A stretch of DNA of 64,000 bases, taken from assembly GCF_030730945.1 (NCBI RefSeq), contig NZ_JAVAMS010000002.1, positions 744,001 to 808,000 of the forward strand. The letters are read 5' to 3'. The notes under the pieces are model-generated. The model saw nothing but the letters and a program-made list of their open reading frames with translations, had not been told where the DNA came from and searched no databases. The translations under genes and the position numbers were made by a program. Origin of the DNA: Aurantiacibacter poecillastricola (lineage in GTDB: Bacteria; Pseudomonadota; Alphaproteobacteria; Sphingomonadales; Sphingomonadaceae). Shown piece by piece: positions 29,503 through 38,771 of the stretch (the stretch's first letter is position 1; each line of letters opens with the position of its first letter).

Positions 29503-30575
29503 GCGAAGGCGAGCCCGGGGCCGGGCCGACCCTTCCCGATGCGCGCGAGCAGATCAACGGGCTCAGCTTTGCGCTGTTGCTGCTGGCGCCCGACCACGTC
29601 ATCCACGAAGCGAACCCCGCGTCGGAGAACCTGCTCGGCCTCGGGTCGCAGCGGATGGTGGGAAGGTCCTTCCTCGACGTGCTGACATTCAGCCAATCCG
29701 CCGTTCAAAAGCGTTTCGCGGAGAACGACGCGCAGCTTGTCGCACGCGGGGTGGATGCCAAGGTCGGGGAGCGCATGCTTCGCCTCAATATCACGCTATC
29801 CACACCGTCGAGCCATCCGGGTTGGCGCATTGCGACCCTTTCCGACGCCAGCCAGGGTGAACGGTTCGGCGCGCAGGGCAGCCGCACCCAGCTTCGGGGT
29901 CCGGCGGTGCTGGCGCATGAGATCAAGAACCCACTTGCGGCGATCCGCGGTGCCTCGCAACTGCTGGCCCGCAAGGCCGACGAAAGCCAGAAGCCGCTCA
30001 CCGCCCTGATCGCCGACGAGGTGGACCGCATCGCGCAGCTCATCGACCGGATGCAGCGCCTCGGCCGCGAGCGCGCGGAGCCGATCAAGCCGGTAAACCT
30101 GCACGCGGCCATTCACCGTGCCTACGAGACCGTACGCATCTCCAGCGCCGCAACCGTAGCCTGGGGCGAGGAGTTCGATCCTTCTTTGCCGCCCGTTCTC
30201 GCCAATGAGGGCGCACTGGTGCAGGTGCTGGTCAACCTGATGGCCAACGCGCGCGACGCCTGTGCCAGTTCGGTCGCCCCGCAAGTGAAGTTGCGCACGC
30301 GCTTCGTCAGCGGCATCGTGTGGAATGTCATCCGCCTCGGTCGTCCCGTTAAACTGCCGATCGAGATCCAGGTCAGCGACAATGGCCCGGGTATCGATCC
30401 CGCGGTCAGCGACGATATTTTCGAACCTTTCGTGTCGACCAAGACCAATGGGCAGGGCCTTGGCCTCGCCTTGGTGCAAAAGCTGGTGCGCGACATGGAT
30501 GGGCGGGTCAGTCACGAGCGCGACGAGGATGGAGGGTGGACGCATTTCCGCATTCACCTGCCGATGGCGCGCTGA
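29499..30575 (+). CDS. ntrB: Nitrogen regulation sensor kinase NtrB (GlnL)
   Basis: A soluble PAS-histidine kinase that phosphorylates NtrC in response to nitrogen status through PII. The 358-residue protein has a PAS region ([21 protein letters not shown]), a HisKA domain with phospho-accepting His in [15 protein letters not shown], and an ATPase domain with LMANARDA (N box), [12 protein letters not shown] and [14 protein letters not shown]. The start is GTG 29499, coupled to dusB. Confidence 0.95.
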   Translation: MSEGEPGAGPTLPDAREQINGLSFALLLLAPDHVIHEANPASENLLGLGSQRMVGRSFLDVLTFSQSAVQKRFAENDAQLVARGVDAKVGERMLRLNITLSTPSSHPGWRIATLSDASQGERFGAQGSRTQLRGPAVLAHEIKNPLAAIRGASQLLARKADESQKPLTALIADEVDRIAQLIDRMQRLGRERAEPIKPVNLHAAIHRAYETVRISSAATVAWGEEFDPSLPPVLANEGALVQVLVNLMANARDACASSVAPQVKLRTRFVSGIVWNVIRLGRPVKLPIEIQVSDNGPGIDPAVSDDIFEPFVSTKTNGQGLGLALVQKLVRDMDGRVSHERDEDGGWTHFRIHLPMAR

Positions 30576-30591
30576 GGGAAGGGGAATACGC

Positions 30592-32001
30592 ATGGCCTAT
30601 CGCGCCTTGCTGGTAGAAGACGACAACGCCATCGCCACGGTGATCCGCACCGCGCTGGAGGACGAGGGGTTCGAGGTCGACAGCCACGACACCATAGAGG
30701 GGCGCGATAAGGCGCTGGCCGACAACGACTACGGCGTCATGCTGACAGATGTGATCCTGCTCGACGGCGATGGGATCGAGACGCTGGGCGAGGTGCGCAA
30801 GGCCTATCCCGAAATGCCGGTAATTATCCTTTCCGCCCAGAACACCCTCGATACCGCCGTTCGCGCAACCGACCGCGGCGCCTTCGAATACTTTCCCAAG
30901 CCCTTCGATCTCGACGAGCTGGTGCGGGCAACGCGGCAGGCAGTCGAGAGCCGCAAGGGCGGGCTCGCTCCGGAAGGAGAGTCAGGCGAAGGCCTGCCGC
31001 TGATCGGGCGCAGCAAGGCGATGCAGGAGGTCTATCGCCTGATTACCCGCGTTCTGCATAACGACTTGACCGTGCTGGTGCTTGGGGAAAGCGGCACTGG
31101 CAAGGAACTGGTTGCGGAGGCTATCCACGAACTGGGTGCGCGCAAGTCCGGCCCCTTCGTTCCGGTCAATACCGCTGCCATCCCGCGCGAACTTATCGAG
31201 AGCGAGCTGTTCGGGCATGAAAAGGGAGCTTTCACCGGCGCGACTGCGCGCAATATCGGCAAGTTCGAGCAGGCACATGGCGGAACCCTGTTCCTCGACG
31301 AAATCGGCGACATGCCCGCAGAAGCGCAGACCCGGTTGCTGCGCGCGTTGCAGTCGGGCCGGATCCGCCGGGTGGGCGGAAGCGAGGAAATCGCCGTCGA
31401 TGTGCGCATCATCGCTGCAACGAATCGCGACCTGCTCCCGCTCATTGCCGCCGGCAGTTTTCGCGAGGATCTCTATTACCGTCTCAATGTCGTGCCGATA
31501 AAGCTGCCGCCCCTGCGTGACAGGGTCGATGATGTCGTGCCCCTCGCCCTGCATTTTCTCTCGCGCGCTGCGACTGAGGGGCTGCCTAAGCGCTCATTGG
31601 GCGAGGATGCCGGGGCTCTGCTCAGGAAGCAGCCCTGGCGTGGCAATGTTCGCGAGCTGCAAAACCTTGTCTACCGCGCGGCGCTTCTCGCCCGGGACGA
31701 CGTGATTGATGCAGAGACGCTCCGGCCCCTTCTCGACGCTGCGCCCGAAGCGCTTGATAGTGCCGGAGCCGCGTCCATCGAAGATAGTGTGACCCACTGG
31801 CTGGAACGGACGGATTTCGCCGAGGGCAACCTTTACCATGAGGCCTTGGGAGAGCTCGAACGCCCGGTCTTCGTTCATGCCCTCAAGCGGACCGGGGGCA
31901 ACCAGTTGAAGGCTGCCGAACTCCTCGGGATCAACCGCAACACGCTGCGCAAGCGTCTCTCCGATCTGGCTATCGACCCGGACAGGTTTTCCCGGATTTA
32001 A
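30592..32001 (+). CDS. ntrC: Nitrogen regulation response regulator NtrC (GlnG)
   Basis: A sigma-54 enhancer-binding activator, 469 residues from ATG 30592. The REC domain has LLVEDDNAI and the phospho-Asp in MLTDVILLDGDG. The AAA+ domain has GESGTGKELVA (Walker A), HEKGAFTGA (the GAFTGA loop that contacts sigma-54), and LFLDEIGDMP (Walker B). The C-terminal FIS-like helix-turn-helix includes LKAAELLGINRNTLRKRL. A purine-rich ribosome site (GAGGGAAGGGGAA) precedes the start. Confidence 0.96.
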   Translation: MAYRALLVEDDNAIATVIRTALEDEGFEVDSHDTIEGRDKALADNDYGVMLTDVILLDGDGIETLGEVRKAYPEMPVIILSAQNTLDTAVRATDRGAFEYFPKPFDLDELVRATRQAVESRKGGLAPEGESGEGLPLIGRSKAMQEVYRLITRVLHNDLTVLVLGESGTGKELVAEAIHELGARKSGPFVPVNTAAIPRELIESELFGHEKGAFTGATARNIGKFEQAHGGTLFLDEIGDMPAEAQTRLLRALQSGRIRRVGGSEEIAVDVRIIAATNRDLLPLIAAGSFREDLYYRLNVVPIKLPPLRDRVDDVVPLALHFLSRAATEGLPKRSLGEDAGALLRKQPWRGNVRELQNLVYRAALLARDDVIDAETLRPLLDAAPEALDSAGAASIEDSVTHWLERTDFAEGNLYHEALGELERPVFVHALKRTGGNQLKAAELLGINRNTLRKRLSDLAIDPDRFSRI

Positions 32002-32022
32002 TACGGTTACGAAGATTTTAAC

Positions 32023-32058
32023 TTGCAAAGGTGCAACAGCGTTGTTGTAAGCTTGCAA
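32023..32058 (+). promoter_or_regulatory. Short repeat/hairpin leader before ntrY
   Basis: The 58-base gap between ntrC and ntrY contains TTGCA-AAGG-TGCAA (32023-32036), an overlapping hairpin CAACA-GCGT-TGTTG (32034-32047) and another TTGCAA (32053-32058). These could form alternative structures just before the ntrY GTG start, which lacks an evident ribosome site. This is a candidate translation-control element only. Confidence 0.25.
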
Positions 32059-32059
32059 C

Positions 32060-34288
32060 GTGACGGATGAGCCACAGTCAGACCTGGCGACAGACGCCCA
32101 CAAGCGCCTCCGCTTATCGCGCCGGGCTGCCCTGGCTGCGCGGCGGCTCAACCTGTTCTTCTGGCTGGAGATTGTCTGCTACGTCGCGCTTGCGCTGATG
32201 CTGCTGACGGTGTGGTTCACGCTGCTGGGAAGGCCCAGCGATGGCGAGCCGGTGGCGTCGTGGCTCGCCGCCACACTGCTGGTCGGCACGCTGCTTCCCG
32301 CCCTTGGTCTCATCGTGCTGTGGGGCCGCCGCATCGCCATACGGCGGGCAGGGGGAACCACGGGGCGGCTTCACGTAAACCTCGTGTTCTTCTTCTCCCT
32401 GCTTGCGGCGATTCCCACGCTGTTCGTGGCAGTGTTTGCCTCCATCCTGTTCCAGTCAGGCGTGCAATTCTGGTTCAGTGACGACTCACGCGGCATTCTC
32501 GACAATGCGAACGAACTGGCGCGGGATTATTACGACGAGAACCAACGCTTCGTGGCCGACAATACCGTGGCCATGGCGATCGACCTGCGCTTCTTTCTGC
32601 AGAGCATGCCCATCACCAGCCCGGAATTTGCCGAGCAATATTTCCTGCAGGTCTATTCGCGCGAATTGAGCGAAAGTGCGATCCTGCAACAGGCCTCCGA
32701 CGGAGAGTTCCGCGTTATCGCCATCGTCGATCCGGACGAGGATACCGAGCGCCAGCGCATCACCGAAAGCGGGCTCGCGGAACTGCGTAGCGGCGAATCG
32801 GTCGTGGTGCGCGCCACGCAGGAGCGGACCGAGGCGGTGGTGCCGCTCGACGAGGATCTCGGCATCTACCTTTATGCCGGCCGCGATTCGGATGCACAGG
32901 CTCTTTCGCAGTACCAGCGTGCGCAGAACGTGGTGCAGACCTACGAGGAACTGACCGAACAGGCCCATGTCCTCCAGCTGCAATTCAACTTCGCGCTTTT
33001 CGGCGTGTCGCTAGCGCTGGTGGCGCTAGCCGTCTGGGCCGCGCTGCGCTTCGCCGACCGGCAGGTGAAGCCGCTTGCCGACCTGGCTGAAGCTGCGCAG
33101 GAGATCGGGGCGGGCAATTACGCCATGCGCGTAACCGGGCGGACAGGGCAGGACGAGATCGGCCTGCTCAACCGCGCCTTCAATCGCATGTCTGCACAGA
33201 TCGAGCGTCAGACCGATGCGCTGCTCGGCGCCAACCAGCAGCTCGACGAGCGCCGCGCCTTTACCGAGGCGGTGCTGCAATCGGTGACCGCGGGCATCGT
33301 CTCTGTCGACGGGGAAGGGCGCATCCTGCTGATGAACAACTCTGCCCAGCGCCTGCTTCTGGATCGCGAGGGCCCCGTTCCGGTCAATACACCGCTGGAG
33401 AAGGTCGCCCCGCAGCTCGCGCAGCTATTGGGCGGGGAGGTAAAGCGCGAAATCATCCAGATCAGCCGTGCGAGCGAGCTGATGACGCTCGCCGTCCAGC
33501 TGGCTCCGGCGACAGAAGGCTATGTCATCACTTTCGAGGACATCACGCGCCAGCTTCTCGACCAGCGGCAGGCGGCATGGTCCGATGTCGCGCGGCGCAT
33601 CGCGCACGAGATCAAGAATCCGCTCACCCCCATCCAGCTCGCTACCGAGCGATTGAAGCGCCGCTACGCCAAGCAGATCGACAAGGACGTCGAATTGTTC
33701 GACGAGCTTACCGGCACGATCATCCGCCAGGTGGGTGACCTCCGCAAGATGGTCGACGAGTTCTCCAGCTTTGCCCGCTTGCCCAAGCCGGTCTTCCGCA
33801 GCGAGGACCCGGTCGATCTCGTGCGTCAGGCGCTCTTCCTGCAGGAAGTGGCCCATCCCGAGATTTCCTACGGCTTCGATGTGGAAGGCGACATTCCGAC
33901 GATCGAATGCGACCGCCATCAGGTGGGCCAGGCGATGACCAATGTCCTGAAGAACGCTGCCGAAGCCGTGGAAGCGCGTGCCGGCGATGCCCCAGCCGAC
34001 TGGCGCGGGCGCATCGCCGTGAGCATGACGTGCGAAAACGATCAGGTCGCCATCTGCGTGGCTGATAACGGCATCGGTCTTCCGCAGGGCGGGGAGAACG
34101 TGATCGAACCCTATGTCACCACGCGCGAGAAGGGCACTGGCCTTGGCCTCGCCATCGTGAAGAAGATCGTGGAAGAGCACGCGGGCGACCTCGAATTCGT
34201 CTCGCTTCCCGGCGGCGGGACGCGCGCCATCCTTCGCTTCGCCATCCATCCGGGCGAACGCCATGAAAGCAGCGAGGCGGCCGAATGA
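32060..34288 (+). CDS. ntrY: Membrane sensor histidine kinase NtrY
   Basis: A 742-residue membrane kinase paired with NtrX. About three N-terminal membrane helices (LEIVCYVALALMLLTVWF, LLVGTLLPALGLIVLWG, FFFSLLAAIPTLFVAVF) precede a periplasmic domain of about 160 residues. A further helix, HAMP (RQVKPLADLAEAAQEIGAGN), a PAS region, HisKA (HEIKNPLTPIQLATERLKR) and ATPase (LKNAAEAV, VADNGIGLP) follow. The start is GTG 32060. Linked in alphaproteobacteria to nitrogen, redox and envelope control. Confidence 0.94.
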   Translation: MTDEPQSDLATDAHKRLRLSRRAALAARRLNLFFWLEIVCYVALALMLLTVWFTLLGRPSDGEPVASWLAATLLVGTLLPALGLIVLWGRRIAIRRAGGTTGRLHVNLVFFFSLLAAIPTLFVAVFASILFQSGVQFWFSDDSRGILDNANELARDYYDENQRFVADNTVAMAIDLRFFLQSMPITSPEFAEQYFLQVYSRELSESAILQQASDGEFRVIAIVDPDEDTERQRITESGLAELRSGESVVVRATQERTEAVVPLDEDLGIYLYAGRDSDAQALSQYQRAQNVVQTYEELTEQAHVLQLQFNFALFGVSLALVALAVWAALRFADRQVKPLADLAEAAQEIGAGNYAMRVTGRTGQDEIGLLNRAFNRMSAQIERQTDALLGANQQLDERRAFTEAVLQSVTAGIVSVDGEGRILLMNNSAQRLLLDREGPVPVNTPLEKVAPQLAQLLGGEVKREIIQISRASELMTLAVQLAPATEGYVITFEDITRQLLDQRQAAWSDVARRIAHEIKNPLTPIQLATERLKRRYAKQIDKDVELFDELTGTIIRQVGDLRKMVDEFSSFARLPKPVFRSEDPVDLVRQALFLQEVAHPEISYGFDVEGDIPTIECDRHQVGQAMTNVLKNAAEAVEARAGDAPADWRGRIAVSMTCENDQVAICVADNGIGLPQGGENVIEPYVTTREKGTGLGLAIVKKIVEEHAGDLEFVSLPGGGTRAILRFAIHPGERHESSEAAE

Positions 34289-34308
34289 ATTTTACAGGAG
34301 AGCACTGA

Positions 34309-35694
34309 ATGGCACTCGATATCCTCGTGGTCGACGACGAACGCGATATCCGCGATCTCGTGGCCGGCGTGCTGAGCGACGAAGGCTATGACTGCCGCAC
34401 CGCCGGAGACAGCGACAACGCGCTGAACATGATCGACCAGCGCCGCCCCAGCCTCGTGCTGCTCGACGTCTGGTTGCATGGCAGCAAGATGGATGGTCTC
34501 GAGGTGCTCGACGCGATCAAGGCGCGCGAGCCGAACCTGCCGGTGATCATCTTTTCCGGCCATGGCAATGTCGATACTGCCGTTTCCGCCGTCAGCCGGG
34601 GTGCGATGGACTTCATCGAGAAGCCTTTCGAGGCGGAAAAGCTGCTCCACCTCGTCGCCCGTGCTACCGAGACGGAGCGCCTGCGCCGCGAGAACGAACG
34701 GCTGCGCGAAGGCATGGTCTCGACCGAGGAATTCACCGGCAATTCCAGCGTCATCAACACCGTGCGCGCCACGCTGAAGCGGGTCGCCAATACCGGCAGC
34801 CGCGTGCTGGTGAGCGGCCCGGCAGGCGCCGGCAAGGAGGTCGCTGCGCGGTTGCTCCACGCGTGGAGCCCGCGCGCCGACAAGGCTTTCGTGACGGTGA
34901 ATTCCGCGCGCATCACGCCTGAACGCTTTGAACACGAACTGTTCGGAGAGGAAGCGGACGGCAAACTGGTGCGTCCGGGCCTGCTGGAAATGGCCGACGG
35001 CGGCACGCTCTATCTCGACGAGGTCGCCGACATGCCCGAAAGTACGCAGGCCCGCATCCTGCGCGTGCTGACCGACCAGAGCTTCGTGCGCGTTGGCGGC
35101 AACCGGCAGGTCGGTGTGGATGTGCGGGTGGTATCTTCCACCGCGCGCAACCTGCTCGCCGAGATCGAGGAAAAGCGCTTTCGTGAGGATCTGTTCTACC
35201 GCCTCAACGTGGTGCCTATCGAGATCCCGGCACTGTCCGAACGGCGTGACGATATTCCCGCGCTCGCCGACCATTTCTTTACCCGTTACGCCCGCGAACA
35301 GGGCCTCGAGCCACCGACTGTCGCTCCCGAAGCGCTGGCAGCGATGCAGGCCTATGACTGGCCAGGCAATGTGCGACAGTTGCGCAATGTAATCGAGCGC
35401 ACGGTGATTCTCGCCCCGCGCGAGGATTTCAGCACCATCTCCCCTGAAATGCTGCCTGCAGAGATCACCGGTGGATCGGAAGCGGGTGGGGGCGGCATTT
35501 CCTCCCTGATGGGCGTCCCGCTGCGGGAGGCGCGCGAGAGCTTCGAACGGGAATATCTGCGCATTCAGATCCGACGCTTTTCCGGCAATATTTCGAAGAC
35601 TGCCGGGTTCATCGGAATGGAGCGCAGTGCGCTTCACCGCAAGCTGAAGTTGCTGGGCATGAATGAGCGCAATGGCCACGGTGACGACGAGTAG
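34309..35694 (+). CDS. ntrX: Response regulator NtrX (lacks the GAFTGA motif)
   Basis: A 461-residue regulator with REC (VVDDERDIRDL, phospho-Asp in LVLLDVWLHGSKMDG), AAA+ (SGPAGAGKEVAA; TLYLDEVADMP) and a C-terminal helix-turn-helix (KTAGFIGMERSALHRKL). Where NtrC has GAFTGA, this protein reads ELFGEEADGKLVRPGLLE, so sigma-54 contact is unlikely. Loss of that loop is known in alphaproteobacterial NtrX proteins that work with other sigma factors. ATG 34309 has CAGGAGAG just upstream. Confidence 0.94.
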   Translation: MALDILVVDDERDIRDLVAGVLSDEGYDCRTAGDSDNALNMIDQRRPSLVLLDVWLHGSKMDGLEVLDAIKAREPNLPVIIFSGHGNVDTAVSAVSRGAMDFIEKPFEAEKLLHLVARATETERLRRENERLREGMVSTEEFTGNSSVINTVRATLKRVANTGSRVLVSGPAGAGKEVAARLLHAWSPRADKAFVTVNSARITPERFEHELFGEEADGKLVRPGLLEMADGGTLYLDEVADMPESTQARILRVLTDQSFVRVGGNRQVGVDVRVVSSTARNLLAEIEEKRFREDLFYRLNVVPIEIPALSERRDDIPALADHFFTRYAREQGLEPPTVAPEALAAMQAYDWPGNVRQLRNVIERTVILAPREDFSTISPEMLPAEITGGSEAGGGGISSLMGVPLREARESFEREYLRIQIRRFSGNISKTAGFIGMERSALHRKLKLLGMNERNGHGDDE

Positions 35695-35851
35695 GACTTT
35701 TCAGACCTTTCACGGAACCAACTATTCGCTTTGTGTTTTGCAGTAGTGTAACATTGCAGTGCACAATGCTGCATACCGGTTGGCCTGCGCAAGTGATGCC
35801 AGGCTGCCAGATCGCAGGCCTCCGCCTGCCAAGAATGACGGAGTCAGAACA

Positions 35852-36430
35852 ATGACCAAGGGCACACTCTCTGCGCGGCCGCGTCCGGCCACGGAGCCCG
35901 AAGTGCGCGAATCAAAGCCTGCGCCGGCGAACAAGAACGCCAACCTGCAGGACGTATTCCTCAATCACCTGCGGCGCGAGAAGACACCCGTGACCATGTT
36001 TCTGGTCAAGGGTGTGAAGCTTCAGGGTATCGTCACATGGTTCGACAACTTCTCGATCCTACTTCGACGTGATGGCCAGTCGCAGCTTGTCTACAAGCAC
36101 GCTATCTCCACGATCATGCCTGGCCAGCCCGTCGACGCGGACCAGTTCGGCACCGGCCCCGACGGAAACAAGAAGTTGCGCCTGTTGCAGGACATATTCC
36201 TCAGCCGCGTACGTGATGCCGGTGTGCAGGTGACGATGTTCCTCGTGAACGGCGTGATGCTGCAGGGCCGGATCGCCAGTTTCGACTTGTTCTGCATGTT
36301 GCTCGAGCGTGACGGTTACGTCCAGCTCGCTTACAAGCATGCTGTATCCACCATCCAGCCCGATCGTCCTGTCGACCTCACCGACGACGACCTCGACGCA
36401 GACGAGGGCGCAGAAGGCGATGACGACTGA
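35852..36430 (+). CDS. hfq: Tandem-domain RNA chaperone Hfq (two Sm domains)
   Basis: A 192-residue protein made of two Hfq Sm domains in one chain, against the usual 70-110 residues. Domain 1 (about 31-92) has [22 protein letters not shown] and YKHAISTI. Domain 2 (about 110-172) has [22 protein letters not shown] and YKHAVSTI. A 30-residue basic/Pro N-terminus and an acidic tail ([18 protein letters not shown]) flank them. Both keep the proximal uridine-site Gln-Asp and Tyr-Lys-His. Domain 2 has lost most of the arginine rim and the distal-site Lys. ATG 35852 fits the family start. It is followed by hflX. Confidence 0.95.
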   Translation: MTKGTLSARPRPATEPEVRESKPAPANKNANLQDVFLNHLRREKTPVTMFLVKGVKLQGIVTWFDNFSILLRRDGQSQLVYKHAISTIMPGQPVDADQFGTGPDGNKKLRLLQDIFLSRVRDAGVQVTMFLVNGVMLQGRIASFDLFCMLLERDGYVQLAYKHAVSTIQPDRPVDLTDDDLDADEGAEGDDD

Positions 36431-36456
36431 TAGTAGATGATGACATCGAAGGCGAA

Positions 36457-37749
36457 GTGACCCGCGGTGCGCGGGCGCTCGTCGTATGTCCCGACATTCG
36501 CGGCCAGCGCCGTGAGGAGGACCCGGCCGCCCGGCTCGAAGAAGCAAAGGGGCTAGCTGCTGCCATCGGTATAGTGGTGGCGGACGCTTTCGTGCTGCCC
36601 GTGCGCGAAGTGCGGCCGAACACCCTGTTCGGCGAAGGACAAGTCCAGCGAATTGCCACGGATTGCGAGTTGAACGAGGCGGAGCTGGTTATCGTCGATG
36701 GTGCGCTTTCACCAATCCAGCAGCGAAATCTCGAGGAAAAGATCGGCCGCAAGGTGATCGACCGAACCGGCCTGATCCTGGAAATTTTCGGCGAGCGAGC
36801 GGCAACGGCGGAAGGTCGCCTGCAGGTCGAGCTCGCCCATCTCGACTACCAGGCAAGTCGTCTAGTCCGCAGTTGGACCCACCTCGAGCGCCAGCGCGGC
36901 GGCTTCGGCTTCCTGGGTGGCCCCGGCGAAACCCAGATCGAGGCGGACCGTCGCCTCATCCGTGATCGCATGGCCAAATTGCGCCGCGAGCTGGAACAGG
37001 TGCGCAAGACCCGCGAGTTGCATCGCAAGCGTCGGGGCAGGGCACCCTGGCCCGTGATTGCGCTGGTCGGCTACACCAATGCTGGCAAGTCCACGCTGTT
37101 CAACCGCATGACCGGCGCCGAAGTCATGGCCGAGGACCTGCTCTTCGCCACGCTCGACCCCACGATGCGAGCGATCACCCTGCCGGGCGTGGAAAAAGCC
37201 ATCCTGTCTGACACAGTGGGGTTCATCTCCGATTTGCCCACCCAGCTCGTGGCCGCTTTTCGCGCAACGCTGGAAGAGGTCACCGCGGCCGACATAGTCC
37301 TGCACGTGCGAGACATCGCCAATCCCGACACCGCGCAACAGAAGCGCCAGGTGCTGCAGGTGCTCACCGATCTCGGCGTGATCGTGGAGGAGGGGGAGGA
37401 TGATCCCACTCCCATCCTCGAAGTCTGGAACAAGTGGGACTTGCTGGACGATACGCAGCGCGAGGACCTGGGAGCGATCGCCGCGCAGGACGACGACGTG
37501 GTCCTTGTTTCCGCTACCAATGGCAAGGGTGTCGATACGCTCCGCGAGAAGCTGGGCAAGGTCTTGACCGAGGGTGCGCGGCTCCACTCGCTGCTTCTTC
37601 CGGCAGGGGACGGTGCACGCATTGCATGGCTGCACGCCCATGGCGAAGTGCTTGGCGACGAGGATGCCGGGCAGGGCGACACCGGACCTATGCGCCGGAT
37701 CGACGTTCGCCTGACCGAAAAGGAATGGGGCCGCTTCGAGTCCCTCTAG
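36457..37749 (+). CDS. hflX: GTPase HflX
   Basis: A ribosome-splitting GTPase of the TRAFAC class. The 430-residue protein has the HflX N-terminal domain ([25 protein letters not shown]), a coiled coil, then the G domain with G1 [10 protein letters not shown]3 DTVGF and G4 NKWD. The start taken is GTG 36457 with GAAGG upstream. The in-frame codons just before it (Asp-Asp-Asp-Ile-Glu-Gly-Glu) look coding, so an upstream non-standard start is possible. Usual partner of hfq. Confidence 0.94.
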   Translation: MTRGARALVVCPDIRGQRREEDPAARLEEAKGLAAAIGIVVADAFVLPVREVRPNTLFGEGQVQRIATDCELNEAELVIVDGALSPIQQRNLEEKIGRKVIDRTGLILEIFGERAATAEGRLQVELAHLDYQASRLVRSWTHLERQRGGFGFLGGPGETQIEADRRLIRDRMAKLRRELEQVRKTRELHRKRRGRAPWPVIALVGYTNAGKSTLFNRMTGAEVMAEDLLFATLDPTMRAITLPGVEKAILSDTVGFISDLPTQLVAAFRATLEEVTAADIVLHVRDIANPDTAQQKRQVLQVLTDLGVIVEEGEDDPTPILEVWNKWDLLDDTQREDLGAIAAQDDDVVLVSATNGKGVDTLREKLGKVLTEGARLHSLLLPAGDGARIAWLHAHGEVLGDEDAGQGDTGPMRRIDVRLTEKEWGRFESL

Positions 37750-37752
37750 CTA

Positions 37753-38514
37753 TCAGCCGAGTGTGCGCTTGGCGCGCTGCCAATAGGCTTCCTGCTCATC
37801 AAGTGACAGCGCCGCGAAATCCACGCCGTCCGCCTCGGCAAGTTCCTCCATCATTCGGAAGCGACGCTCGAATTTCGCGTTGGAGGCTTTCAGCGCCTGT
37901 TCGGCATCGACGCCGTATCGACGCACGATATTGACCGCAGCGAACAGCACATCGCCTGCCTCGAGAAGCTTTTCGTTCTCGCCTGCTTCATCCAATTCCT
38001 GTAGTTCTTCCAGTAACTTGTCGCGCGGACCTTGCACATCGTCCCACTCGAAGCCGACCCGGGCCGCGCGCTTTTGCAGTTTCTCCGAGCGCAGCAAGGC
38101 CGGCAAGGCCTTGGCCACTCCGTCCATCGCGCTGGTCGCGCCGGTTTCCGCGCGCTCCATGGCCTTGATGTCTTCCCAGCGCTTGCCGTCCATCGTGCCG
38201 CCTTCGTCGCTAAAGATATGCGGGTGGCGCGCTTCCATTTTGTCAGCAATGGCGCGTGCAACATCCTCGAAGGCGAAGTAGCCGGCTTCCTCCGCCATCC
38301 GCGCGTGGAAGACTACCTGGAGCAACAGATCGCCGAGTTCGCCGCGTAGGTCTGCCATATCATCACGCTCGATCGCGTCGGCGACCTCGTAGGCTTCTTC
38401 GATCGTATATGGCGCGATGGTCGAGAAGTTCTGCGCAACATCCCATTCGCAACCGGTTTCGGGATCTCGTAAGCGGGCCATGATGGCGAGAAGGCGGGCA
38501 AGTTGGTCGGACAT
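37753..38514 (-). CDS. mazG: Nucleoside triphosphate pyrophosphohydrolase MazG
   Basis: Hydrolyses nucleoside triphosphates to monophosphates, a house-cleaning and stringent-response-linked enzyme. The 253-residue protein is the two-domain MazG. The first domain has RLRDPETGCEWDVAQNF, then the metal-binding TIEEAYEVADAIE and ELGDLLLQVVFHARMAEE. The second repeat has KLLEELQELDE and EAGDVLFAAVNIVRR. The stop is 3 bases from the convergent hflX stop. An AT-rich promoter-like region lies upstream. Confidence 0.94.
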   Translation of the reverse strand: MSDQLARLLAIMARLRDPETGCEWDVAQNFSTIAPYTIEEAYEVADAIERDDMADLRGELGDLLLQVVFHARMAEEAGYFAFEDVARAIADKMEARHPHIFSDEGGTMDGKRWEDIKAMERAETGATSAMDGVAKALPALLRSEKLQKRAARVGFEWDDVQGPRDKLLEELQELDEAGENEKLLEAGDVLFAAVNIVRRYGVDAEQALKASNAKFERRFRMMEELAEADGVDFAALSLDEQEAYWQRAKRTLG

Positions 38515-38544
38515 GAAGCGTTATGCGTCCAAGAGCTAAGGATG

Positions 38545-38581
38545 ATAATATATATTATGTAAAATATTTGGGCATGCTCAA
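38545..38581 (-). promoter_or_regulatory. AT-rich promoter candidate for mazG
   Basis: On the minus strand TTGAGC (38581-38576) is followed after 18 bases by TAATAT (38557-38552), about 37 bases before the mazG start. The -10 area overlaps ATAATATATATTAT (38545-38558), a perfect 14-base palindrome. In this GC-rich genome the AT tract stands out. The match to the -35/-10 consensus is moderate. Confidence 0.35.
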
Positions 38582-38603
38582 GGGGATGGATCTGCGTCTG
38601 TCC

Positions 38604-38771
38604 TCACATGATGGCCGTGAACACGAGCGCTACCCCCAGAAAGATGCATCCCCAGATAAGGATTGTCCGAATGGTTTTCGACGCGCTGATCTGGTGAGAG
38701 CGATATGCGCCCAGTGCCAGAACGAGCCAGCCCAGCAAGGCAATGATCGAGACCAGCGACGCGTCGTTCAT
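38604..38771 (-). CDS. Small membrane protein, 55 residues
   Basis: A 55-codon gene whose ATG overlaps the stop of the MBL hydrolase gene by 4 bases (ATGA). The product has two hydrophobic helices (VSIIALLGWLVLALGAY and TIRTILIWGCIFLGVALVF) joined by a basic loop (RSHQISASKTI). This is a typical hairpin membrane protein layout. Family unknown. The coupled overlap, the same type as the rest of the operon, is the main support for it being real. Confidence 0.7.
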   Translation of the reverse strand: MNDASLVSIIALLGWLVLALGAYRSHQISASKTIRTILIWGCIFLGVALVFTAIM

